Of a stretch of 64,000 bases of DNA, positions 55,960 through 63,300 are shown one piece after another. The DNA comes from Chloroflexota bacterium. GTDB lineage: Bacteria; Chloroflexota; Anaerolineae; UBA2200. The notes below the pieces were generated by a model. That model made no database searches and was not told the origin of the DNA. It was given only the letters and a program-made list of their open reading frames with translations. Each line of letters opens with the position of its first letter. The stretch's first letter is position 1. The stretch lies in assembly GCA_030607875.1 (NCBI GenBank), contig JAUWJD010000010.1:1-64000 (forward strand), written 5' to 3'. A program made the position numbers and the translations under genes.

Positions 55960-56688
55960 CTATCTCCCTCCTCCATGCTTTGTGGACACGATCTCAGACA
56001 CCTCTTCGCCTGCAGCACCAGGACCCTGAGAGTCCGCTTTCAGTCGCACAACCTCCCTCGCCACCTCGGCGACTTTTTCGATCCTGGCGATGGAAAAATC
56101 CACACCATCAACCCGCTCCACAGAGCCCACCCACACAGTGGTCATGCCCAGTTTGCGTGCGGTGCGCAAGTTCGGCAGATGGTCGTCAAGTGCTATGCAA
56201 TCCTTTGCTGTGACGCTTAGAGAATCCAGTACGTGATGGTAGGCAGCAGGATCCGGCTTGCCCACATACCCGGTAGCTTCTATGTCAAAGATGCGCTCGA
56301 AAAAGCGGCTCACACCTAGTGCTGTCAACACCTGCCGCGCATGCCGCTCGGACGAATTGGTGAAAATGACCTTGCGCCACGGCAGAGTGGCCAGAACGCG
56401 GCTCAATTCCTCATTAGGAGACAGCCTTTCTGCTGCCGGGAAGTCGTGGACGTACGACAGATAGTCGTCGGGATTGATCCCGAACTCGAGCAAGAGGCCG
56501 CGCATCGTTGTACCGTACTGTTTCCAATATCGTGGGCGCAGCTCCTGGATCGTCGCCTCATCCATGCCCAGGCGCAAGGCCATAAACTCATCGATACGCT
56601 GGCTGACGATACTCATCACCCCCGCGCTCTTGGAATACATCGTGTCATCCAGATCAAAGAGCCCATAGTGTGGCCCCCGTCGCTTCAC
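55960..56688 (-). CDS. HAD-family hydrolase, pyrimidine 5'-nucleotidase type
   Basis: A 242-aa HAD phosphatase. Motif I is LFDLDDTMYSKSAGVM, motif II VIFTNSSERHA, motif III GYVGKPDPAAYH and motif IV CIALDDHLPNL. The DLDDTLY form is typical of the SDT1/pyrimidine-nucleotidase subgroup. GTG 56688 overlaps the EamA stop by four bases (GTGA), so it is translated in tandem. The upstream open frame is antisense to nothing but overlaps the transporter coding region. Confidence 0.88.
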   Translation of the reverse strand: MKRRGPHYGLFDLDDTMYSKSAGVMSIVSQRIDEFMALRLGMDEATIQELRPRYWKQYGTTMRGLLLEFGINPDDYLSYVHDFPAAERLSPNEELSRVLATLPWRKVIFTNSSERHARQVLTALGVSRFFERIFDIEATGYVGKPDPAAYHHVLDSLSVTAKDCIALDDHLPNLRTARKLGMTTVWVGSVERVDGVDFSIARIEKVAEVAREVVRLKADSQGPGAAGEEVSEIVSTKHGGGR

Positions 56689-57560
56689 AGCAAGCCTCCG
56701 GCCATTTCCGCGCGGCCGCAGACATAAATGCCTGCCAGGATGCCGGCGCCTCCCAGAAGCTCCAGCGTCGTCGGGCTCTCGCGCAACACCCAATAAGCCA
56801 GGATGGTAGAGCCAATGGGCTCACCCAACACCGAGACGGCGACAAAGGTCGGCGACAGATAGCCCAACGCCCAGTTGAGCGACGAATGACCCACTACCTG
56901 CGGACCAATGGCCAGCAGCAGAAACATCCAATAGGAACGCGCTGGATAGCCCACCAAGCTCTGTCCGCTCAACAGCACGGCGACAACCAGCACCACAGCC
57001 GCCGTCCAATAGGTCGGTGTTACGTACGCCAACAACGACAAGCGTCGCCTCAGATTCCGACCGATCAGAAAGTAGGCCGAAGCCATGATTGCCCCAACAG
57101 TGGCTAGCAAGTCACCCCACAGCGCCAAGCCGGATGCCCGAAAATCGCCCCAGCCGATGATGGCTCCCCCTAAGGCTGCCAGAGCAATGCCCACAAACAT
57201 AGACGAAGGCACCTTTTCTTTGAGCAGGAAGCGGGACGCCAACCCCACAAAGACTGGAGCTGTGGTCACCAGGACAACAGAACTGGTCACCGACGTGTAG
57301 GCCAACGAACCGATCCAGGTGGCGAAATGCAAGCCCAGAAACACCCCCGACACGACCATCAACCCCAAGTCTTGGCGGCTGAGACGCTGCAACTCAGCAC
57401 TGTTACGCCACAGGGCAAGCGGCGTCAGTATCAGGGAAGCCAGGGTAAGCCTGTATGCCCCCGTGACCAACGCCGGAGCGGCACCGATACGGATAAAGAT
57501 CGCTGCCCAGGAAACGGTGAATACTCCCAGCGCCAGCACCCAATATGGCTTCTGCGCCAT
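56685..57560 (-). CDS. EamA/DMT-family transporter
   Basis: A 291-aa inner-membrane protein with ten predicted helices in two EamA repeats. The first begins at residue 5 (YWVLALGVFTVSWAAIFIRI); the second includes GDLLATVGAIMASAYFLIGR. The family exports amino acids or metabolites. ATG 57560 is preferred since the upstream frame is Trp/Arg-rich and overlaps the M55 gene. It lies 10 bases after the D-aminopeptidase stop. Export of an amino acid or by-product of peptide metabolism is plausible. Confidence 0.9.
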   Translation of the reverse strand: MAQKPYWVLALGVFTVSWAAIFIRIGAAPALVTGAYRLTLASLILTPLALWRNSAELQRLSRQDLGLMVVSGVFLGLHFATWIGSLAYTSVTSSVVLVTTAPVFVGLASRFLLKEKVPSSMFVGIALAALGGAIIGWGDFRASGLALWGDLLATVGAIMASAYFLIGRNLRRRLSLLAYVTPTYWTAAVVLVVAVLLSGQSLVGYPARSYWMFLLLAIGPQVVGHSSLNWALGYLSPTFVAVSVLGEPIGSTILAYWVLRESPTTLELLGGAGILAGIYVCGRAEMAGGLL

Positions 57561-57570
57561 CGTGACAAGC

Positions 57571-58389
57571 CTATGCGGCCAGTAGGGCCAGCCCAACCAT
57601 GGCTCGCCAGGCTCGATACGCAGTCGGCATGTCCTCATGTACGAACTCAACCGTCCGACCGTCCAGCCGCCGGCTACCGGGCACCAGTTCGGCCATCTCG
57701 GCATGCAGGCTATGCTGAAAACCTACCGTGAACGTGATCGGTGACGACAAGGCAAAAGGAGTGCCACCCTTCTGCACGGCCCTGGTTGCCGCCTGCTTGA
57801 TCAACGCCTGAGCCTTGCTCGGAGCGAGGCAGCGTGCAGCGCGCATACCATATGCGTGCTTGACCACTACTGTTTCGATATCTCCCAGTATCGACCGCGC
57901 CTCTTCCACCAGGGTCTGATCGCCGCTCACGAGAACCACCGGAACTCCAAAGTGCCCCGCCAGCGCAGCATTCAGTCCTAGCTCACCAACAGGCCGGCCA
58001 TTCAACACTACGCTGTGCACTCGCCCGCTCCAGGTGTGGTTCAATGTGCCGTAAGCCGATCCGGCCTGGGTGTGGTAGCCGATAAAGAAGGCTGCATCAA
58101 AACCTTCTTCAATCCCCTGCATCATCGACAGGGCCTTGGGCGATCCGGTGATCAACTGCGCAACCGGGAGCAGTTCTTCGAGCAAGATGTTGCGCATGGT
58201 TCCATGCGCGTCGTTCACCACGATCTCAGTAGCTCCGCCAGCCAGAGCACCCTCGATCGCCGCGTTTACCTCACCTGTCATCCACTTGCGTGCCCGGTCG
58301 TATTCCTTCGCCTCCTCTTTGATGCTGGTCTGGGCAAAATGCACGACACCTGACACACCTTCCATGTCAGCCGATATGTATACCCTCAT
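57571..58389 (-). CDS. dppA: M55 family D-aminopeptidase (DppA-like)
   Basis: A 272-aa zinc aminopeptidase that forms self-compartmentalised rings and cleaves D-amino-acid peptides, such as those from peptidoglycan. The metal ligands are recognisable: Asp8 and Glu10 in SADMEGVSG, Asp and His in VVNDAHGTM, and His in FIGYHTQAG; EARSILGDIETVVVKHAYG is also family-typical. The start ATG 58389 follows the tandem repeat array. Together with EamA and the aminotransferase it suggests use of peptides or cell-wall fragments. Confidence 0.92.
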   Translation of the reverse strand: MRVYISADMEGVSGVVHFAQTSIKEEAKEYDRARKWMTGEVNAAIEGALAGGATEIVVNDAHGTMRNILLEELLPVAQLITGSPKALSMMQGIEEGFDAAFFIGYHTQAGSAYGTLNHTWSGRVHSVVLNGRPVGELGLNAALAGHFGVPVVLVSGDQTLVEEARSILGDIETVVVKHAYGMRAARCLAPSKAQALIKQAATRAVQKGGTPFALSSPITFTVGFQHSLHAEMAELVPGSRRLDGRTVEFVHEDMPTAYRAWRAMVGLALLAA

Positions 58390-58411
58390 GTCACCTCATA
58401 ATGCGCTGTGT

Positions 58412-58491
58412 CCCTGTCCCAAGGATGACAGGACATGGCCCTGTCCCAAAGATGACAGGACATGGCCCCGCCCAGACGATGGCGGGACATG
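58412..58491 (-). repeat. three tandem 27-bp hairpin units
   Basis: Units at 58412, 58439 and 58466. The first two read CCCTGTCCCAA, then GATGACAGGACATGG; the third has compensating changes (CCCGCC against GGCGGG), so each unit keeps its own small hairpin. They fill the gap between etfB and the M55 gene. Confidence 0.85.
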
Positions 58492-59277
58492 CTAGATGAT
58501 GTTCTTCTGGCGCAGGATGGCCACAACGTCCCTGGCTGCTTCGGAGGGTGCGCTTTTGATTACCTGGCCTGGCTCCTTTGGCGGTGGCGTAAAGCTGCGC
58601 TTCACCTGCGTAGGCGAGCCCTTTAGACCCACCGACTCTGGGTCCGCATTTATGTCCTCCGCGCCCCAGAGTGCCACCTCTTGTTCGCGGTAGGCAGTCA
58701 TGATGGCGGCCGCGTGCGGATAGCGCGGTACGTTGGCCTCCTTGGTGATGGTCAGCAGCGCGGGCAGCTCGGCTTCGATCTCCTCATAGCCATCTTCCAG
58801 CGCCCTCGTGGCTTTCACCTTGCCATCGTCAACGATCAACTCGCGCACATAGGTGACCTGCGGGATCTTTAGATACTCGGCCAACTGTGGGCCGACCTGG
58901 GCCGTGTCTCCGTCAATGGCTTGACGGCCGGCGAGCACCAGGTCGAAATCACCAATCTTCTTCAAGGCATGGCCCAGAGTGGTGGCCGTGGCCCAGGTAT
59001 CCGCGCCGGCAAAGGCCCGGTCTGTGAGCAGGATGGCCTCATCTGCGCCCATTGCCAACGCTTCCCGCAAGGCATCTTCAGCCTGCGGCGGACCCATAGA
59101 GACAACGACAACTGAGGCTCCCGTTTTCTCCTTGAGCTTCAATGCCTCTTCGAGGGCATTCTTGTCCTCGGGATTGATGATGCTGGGTACGCCTTTTCGA
59201 ATGAGTGTCCCTGTTCTTTTGTCGAGCCTGACTTTATTGGTGTCGGGAACCTGCTTGATCATTACTACGACCTTCAT
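58492..59277 (-). CDS. etfB: electron transfer flavoprotein beta subunit
   Basis: A 261-aa EtfB. The N-terminus is MKVVVMIKQVPDTNKVRLD, and the AMP/FAD-binding loop is AGRQAIDGDTAQVGPQLAEY, a form seen in bifurcating ETFs where beta holds FAD. ATG 59277 follows GAGGGAGGAGAG; the upstream 10 codons are non-homologous. It lies 47 bases after the acyl-CoA dehydrogenase stop, so it belongs with that gene. Its alpha partner is at 53487. Confidence 0.94.
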   Translation of the reverse strand: MKVVVMIKQVPDTNKVRLDKRTGTLIRKGVPSIINPEDKNALEEALKLKEKTGASVVVVSMGPPQAEDALREALAMGADEAILLTDRAFAGADTWATATTLGHALKKIGDFDLVLAGRQAIDGDTAQVGPQLAEYLKIPQVTYVRELIVDDGKVKATRALEDGYEEIEAELPALLTITKEANVPRYPHAAAIMTAYREQEVALWGAEDINADPESVGLKGSPTQVKRSFTPPPKEPGQVIKSAPSEAARDVVAILRQKNII

Positions 59278-59324
59278 GGGCGGTCTCTCCTCCCTCTTCT
59301 CAGTCATTCACCCTCATGAGGCAA

Positions 59325-60497
59325 CTACCTGAGCCTCAGCCCGACCCTGCGGAACAGGTTCCGGGCGATGATCTCACGCTGAATCTCGTTGGTGCCCTCA
59401 AAAATGCGCGTGATGCGTGCATCACGATACATGCGCTCAATGGGATATTTCTTCATGTAGCCCATGCCGCCGTGAATCTGCAGCGCCGCATCCGCCGCGC
59501 GACAGGCCACCTCAGAGCCCAAGACCTTGCACATGGCAGCCATGGTGCTGAACTCACGCCCGGTCTGTCCTGCGTCCAGCATCCACGCGGTGCGATAGAC
59601 CAACGAACGCAGCGCCTCGATCTCTATCGCCATGTCAGCGATCATCCACTGAATGGCTTGCTTGGCAGCGATCGGTGCGCCAAACTGATAGCGGCTCTTG
59701 GCGAATTCCATGCTCATCTCCAGCGCCTTGTCAGACGCCCCCAGGCAGCCCGCGCCAAGGCTGATGCGCCCGACATCGAGCGTCTTCATGAAGGTGAGAA
59801 AACCAGCGCCAAACATGCCGAGAACGTTCTCCACCGGAACGCGGCAGTCCTCGAAGAACAGTTCTGCAGTGGAAGAACCGCGGATGCCCATTTTCTCTTC
59901 TTTGTGGCCCACCTTGAAGCCGGGGAACTCTTTCTCCACGATAAAGGCCGTCACGCCACCTCGTGCTCCAAGAGCCGGGTCCGTCACTGCCAGCACGCTG
60001 ATCACATCGGCGATATCGCCATTGGTGATCCACAGCTTGGAGCCATTTAGGATAAAGTAGTCGCCCTCGCGCACAGCTCTGGTCTGTATGGCAGCAGCGT
60101 CCGACCCTGCGTTGGGTTCCGTCAGAGCGAAGGCGGCGATCTTCTCGCCACGGGCCAGCGGCACCAAGTACTTCTGCTTCTGTTCCTCGGTGCCGTCCAG
60201 GTAGATGGCCATGGCACCAATGCCCGTGTGGGCACCGATGATCGTGGCAGTGGAACCACAGATCTTGTTCAGTTCCTCCATGAGAATGCAGTACCCAACC
60301 TCACCCGCACCAGCCCCGCCGTACTTCTGCGGGAACGGTATGCCCATCAATCCAAGCTTGCCTGCCTTTTTGAGCACTCCGAAAGGTACCTTTTCGTCCC
60401 GGTCTATCTCCTCGGCTACTGGGGCGACTTCTTTCTCCGCAAACTCCCGGATCATGCGCCGAAGCAGTTGGTGTTCTTTGGAGAACGTAAAGTCCAT
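59325..60497 (-). CDS. acyl-CoA dehydrogenase
   Basis: A 390-aa flavoenzyme of the short-chain/butyryl-CoA dehydrogenase type. Signatures: FALTEPNAGSDA, WITNGDIAD, GIRGSSTAELFFEDCRVP, the second signature AALQIHGGMGYMKKYPIERM and the catalytic-Glu segment RIFEGTNEIQREIIARNL. ATG 60497 follows GAAGGAGGAAGC. It links to EtfB immediately downstream. It could oxidise acyl-CoA, or, with a bifurcating ETF, reduce the enoyl-CoA produced by the 2-hydroxyacyl-CoA dehydratase. Direction is not decidable from sequence. Confidence 0.94.
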   Translation of the reverse strand: MDFTFSKEHQLLRRMIREFAEKEVAPVAEEIDRDEKVPFGVLKKAGKLGLMGIPFPQKYGGAGAGEVGYCILMEELNKICGSTATIIGAHTGIGAMAIYLDGTEEQKQKYLVPLARGEKIAAFALTEPNAGSDAAAIQTRAVREGDYFILNGSKLWITNGDIADVISVLAVTDPALGARGGVTAFIVEKEFPGFKVGHKEEKMGIRGSSTAELFFEDCRVPVENVLGMFGAGFLTFMKTLDVGRISLGAGCLGASDKALEMSMEFAKSRYQFGAPIAAKQAIQWMIADMAIEIEALRSLVYRTAWMLDAGQTGREFSTMAAMCKVLGSEVACRAADAALQIHGGMGYMKKYPIERMYRDARITRIFEGTNEIQREIIARNLFRRVGLRLR

Positions 60498-60530
60498 TGC
60501 TTCCTCCTTCAACAAGATTCATCAACACGA

Positions 60531-60691
60531 TAGTTCATCCCGCTGCGACGGGACAGTTCGTCCCGCATTGACGGGGCAGTTCGTCCCGCATTGACGGGGC
60601 AGTTCGTCCCGCTGTGACGGGGCAGTTCGTCCCGCTGCGACGGGATCGTTCACCCCGCACTGACGGGGCCGTTCGTCCCGCATTGACGGGA
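60531..60691 (-). repeat. seven tandem 23-bp hairpin units
   Basis: Units start at 60531, 60554, 60577, 60600, 60623, 60646 and 60669 with no spacers. Each reads like CAGTTCGTCCCGCATTGACG with CCCG and CGGG arms that can pair. Variation is mostly in the loop (ATT, TGT, TGC) while the arms are kept. The array lies between the acyl-CoA dehydrogenase and ligase genes. Confidence 0.9.
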
Positions 60692-60750
60692 AACGATTCA
60701 CAACCTAAACGCAAATGGAAAACGCAATAGGGTGCAAACAGGCCAGCCGC

Positions 60751-62277
60751 CTATTCTTTCAGCAGTCTTTTGATCACCCTACCAGTAGCATCCTTGGGCA
60801 GTTCCGTGCGGAACTCGATGTACCGTGGGTACTTGTAGGCCGCCATCCGCTTGCGAGCGTACTCGATCAGATCCTCGGGGCCGATAGCCTCTTCCTGCTC
60901 AAGAACGACGAAGGCTTTGATTTCCTCGCCCATGACTTCATCAGGGATGCCCACTACGGCTGCTTCAGACACTGCGGGGTGAGCCAGCAACACACTTTCT
61001 ACCTCACGGGCGTAGATGTTGAGCCCGCCGCGAATGATAAAGTCCTTCGTGCGACCGACGATGTAGAAGTAACCATCCTCATCCACTCGCCCCAGGTCAC
61101 CCGTGTGGAACCAGCCGCCGCGCATCGCTTCCGCGGTCGGGCCTGGGCGCTTGTAGTAGCCCTTCATGACATTGTGCCCACGGATGACAATTTCCCCCAC
61201 CTCGCCAGGCAGCAACTCACCATCTTCCTGGTCAAAGATCTTCATCTGTACGCCATAGATGGGTTGCCCTATAGAGCCAGGGCGAGGAGGCTGGCCCCGC
61301 GTGATAGACGGCGGGACATTGAACGAAGCCACCGGCGAGGTTTCCGACAAACCGTACCCTTCGAGAATCGACAAGCCGTAGCGCTCTTCGAACTGCTTCA
61401 TCAAGTCTACCGACAGCGCTGCTCCACCCGAGCAACAGAGGCGCAAAGAACTCCAATCGTATTTCTCAGCCCCTGGATAATGCTGTAGATACCAGTACAT
61501 TGTTGGCACACCCAGCAGCACGGTGACTCGGTTGCGCTGTATGGCTTGTAGCACCTTGTCTGGCTCAAAGCGGGACAACAGGACAAGCGTACCGCCTGCG
61601 TATAGGGTAGCGTTCATCACACAGGTCTGCCCAAAGGCATGAAACAGGGGCAAGACAGCCAGCGACACGTCGGTTTCAGTCAGCCTGCAGAGATGGTCTG
61701 CCGTGAGTGCAGCGTTGTAGAACATATTGAAGTGGGTAAGCTCCGCACCCTTGGGGCGTCCACTGACACCAGCAGTGTACAGGATGACGGCAGAGTCGTG
61801 CGGTGTGGTCTGCGCCGTATCGAACTCGGCTGTACCCCTATCCAACAGCTCGCTGAAGAGGTGACAGCCGGGCGGCGACCTCTTCCCCAAGACAATCCCA
61901 CGGTGGCAGACCTCCGCTCCCACCAGCGCTTGCTGAGCCTCCGACAGCAGCGGCTCGTCCACGACCAGGGCCGAAGCATCCGAGTCCTCCAGTTGGTAGG
62001 CAATTTCGTTTACCTTCAACAACGTGTTTATAGGGACAACACACCCCCCGAGTTTCAGGATGCCAAAGTAGGCAACAACGAACTCGGGCACGTTGGGCAA
62101 CATCACTGCGACCTTGTCGCCAGCACGCACCCCCAGACCCGCCAACCCAGCAGCAAAACGATTGGCTGCTTCATTGAGTTGTGCATAGGTCATTGTGCGG
62201 CCATTGTGGATGACCGCTAAACGCTGGGGCTGACTAGCTGCACCAGTCTCAAGCAGAATGGCCAGGTTCAGACTCAT
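60751..62277 (-). CDS. AMP-dependent acyl-CoA synthetase
   Basis: A 508-aa ANL-superfamily ligase. P-loop ILYTAGVSGRPKGAELTH, YGLSETSPVASFN, TGDLGRVDEDGYFYIVGR and the hinge RTKDFIIRGGLNIYAREV are clear; the C-terminal Lys lies in PKDATGRVIKRL. The P-loop has AGVSGRPKG where TGGTTGxPKG is usual, a mild change. ATG 62277 (MSLNLAILL) is preferred over 62292; neither has a strong binding site. It shares its wording with the ligase at 47167 but is a distinct paralogue. Substrate likely a short- to medium-chain or aromatic acid. Confidence 0.92.
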   Translation of the reverse strand: MSLNLAILLETGAASQPQRLAVIHNGRTMTYAQLNEAANRFAAGLAGLGVRAGDKVAVMLPNVPEFVVAYFGILKLGGCVVPINTLLKVNEIAYQLEDSDASALVVDEPLLSEAQQALVGAEVCHRGIVLGKRSPPGCHLFSELLDRGTAEFDTAQTTPHDSAVILYTAGVSGRPKGAELTHFNMFYNAALTADHLCRLTETDVSLAVLPLFHAFGQTCVMNATLYAGGTLVLLSRFEPDKVLQAIQRNRVTVLLGVPTMYWYLQHYPGAEKYDWSSLRLCCSGGAALSVDLMKQFEERYGLSILEGYGLSETSPVASFNVPPSITRGQPPRPGSIGQPIYGVQMKIFDQEDGELLPGEVGEIVIRGHNVMKGYYKRPGPTAEAMRGGWFHTGDLGRVDEDGYFYIVGRTKDFIIRGGLNIYAREVESVLLAHPAVSEAAVVGIPDEVMGEEIKAFVVLEQEEAIGPEDLIEYARKRMAAYKYPRYIEFRTELPKDATGRVIKRLLKE

Positions 62278-62372
62278 AATCCATGTACCCATGAGTCATG
62301 AGCAGTGAGTCGCTGCCATTGATCAGGCGGCAATGGTTATGATGACCCACCACTCATGACTGGTGACTCTCG

Positions 62373-63173
62373 CTACTTGTCCTTAAACTTGGGCTGACGC
62401 TTCTGCAAGAACGCACTGACACCCTCAAAGCCGTCCTCGGTAGTGCACAGGTATACGAACTTGTCCGTTTCCAGATCGAGGGCCTCCTGCAAAGTGGACT
62501 CCATGCCGTGGGTGATCGCTTCCAGAATCGCTGCCGCGGTCAGGGCGCTCTTGGAGGTGATCTTCCGGGCCAGGTCTCGTGCCGCCTTGATCACCTGGCC
62601 AGGCGGCACCACCTTATTCACCAGACCCAGACGAGCTGCTTCATGTGCCGGGATCATGTCTCCGGTGAGGATCAGCTCGATAGCCTTTCCTCTGCCAACC
62701 AGACGGGGCAGGCGGGCTGTCCCTCCCCAGCCCGGGAGGAGACCGAGATTGACTTCCGGCTGTCCAAAGCGCGTCGTATCTGAAGCGATTCGCATGTGAC
62801 AAGCCATTGCCAACTCCATACCGCCACCGAGGCAAATAGCGTTGATGGCAGCGATGACCGGCTTGGTGCTCTTCTCAATGCGGTTAAAGAGCTGCTGGCC
62901 TTTAACAATCAGGTCCCTCTTCACTTCCTTGCCCGCCCTGCCGAGGTCGATCTGAGCCTTGATCTCGTTGATATCCGCCCCAGCCACGAAGGCGAACTGT
63001 CCAGCACCGGTGATGATGATCGCCTTTACCTCTGGGTTGGCCGAGACCTCGTCAAAAGCACTGGCCAAATCACTCACGGTCTGGTCGTTGAAGGCATTGA
63101 CCGGAGGATGATCAATGGTTAGAGTAGCAATGCGGTCCTCTACCGAAACTTTCACGTACTGAAGATCTGCCAT
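62373..63173 (-). CDS. enoyl-CoA hydratase/isomerase
   Basis: A 266-aa crotonase-fold enzyme. The oxyanion-hole segments are FVAGADINEIK and ICLGGGMELAMACHMRIA; the catalytic Glu residues fall in QPEVNLGLLPGWGGTARLPR. ATG 63173 follows AAAGGAGTTCC; the open frame beyond it runs into non-coding sequence. It hydrates enoyl-CoA to 3-hydroxyacyl-CoA for the dehydrogenase encoded upstream. The 62278-62372 gap contains imperfect inverted copies of an ACTCATGA motif. Confidence 0.93.
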   Translation of the reverse strand: MADLQYVKVSVEDRIATLTIDHPPVNAFNDQTVSDLASAFDEVSANPEVKAIIITGAGQFAFVAGADINEIKAQIDLGRAGKEVKRDLIVKGQQLFNRIEKSTKPVIAAINAICLGGGMELAMACHMRIASDTTRFGQPEVNLGLLPGWGGTARLPRLVGRGKAIELILTGDMIPAHEAARLGLVNKVVPPGQVIKAARDLARKITSKSALTAAAILEAITHGMESTLQEALDLETDKFVYLCTTEDGFEGVSAFLQKRQPKFKDK

Positions 63174-63300
63174 CGTTTGGAACTCCTTTCTTGAGCTATC
63201 ATGGGGTACTTGGAAGCGTTTCGTAGTGGCGACTTGGTCGCTCTTGACGAAATCAGTTCCATTACGATTAAAGTCGTAACTACGAACGGATAGTCCTACG

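Noticed and set aside
60531-60691. Tandem array considered as a CRISPR
   Set aside because: Units are contiguous with no spacers, unlike a CRISPR, and no cas genes are near. The same holds for the arrays at 36107 and 58412.
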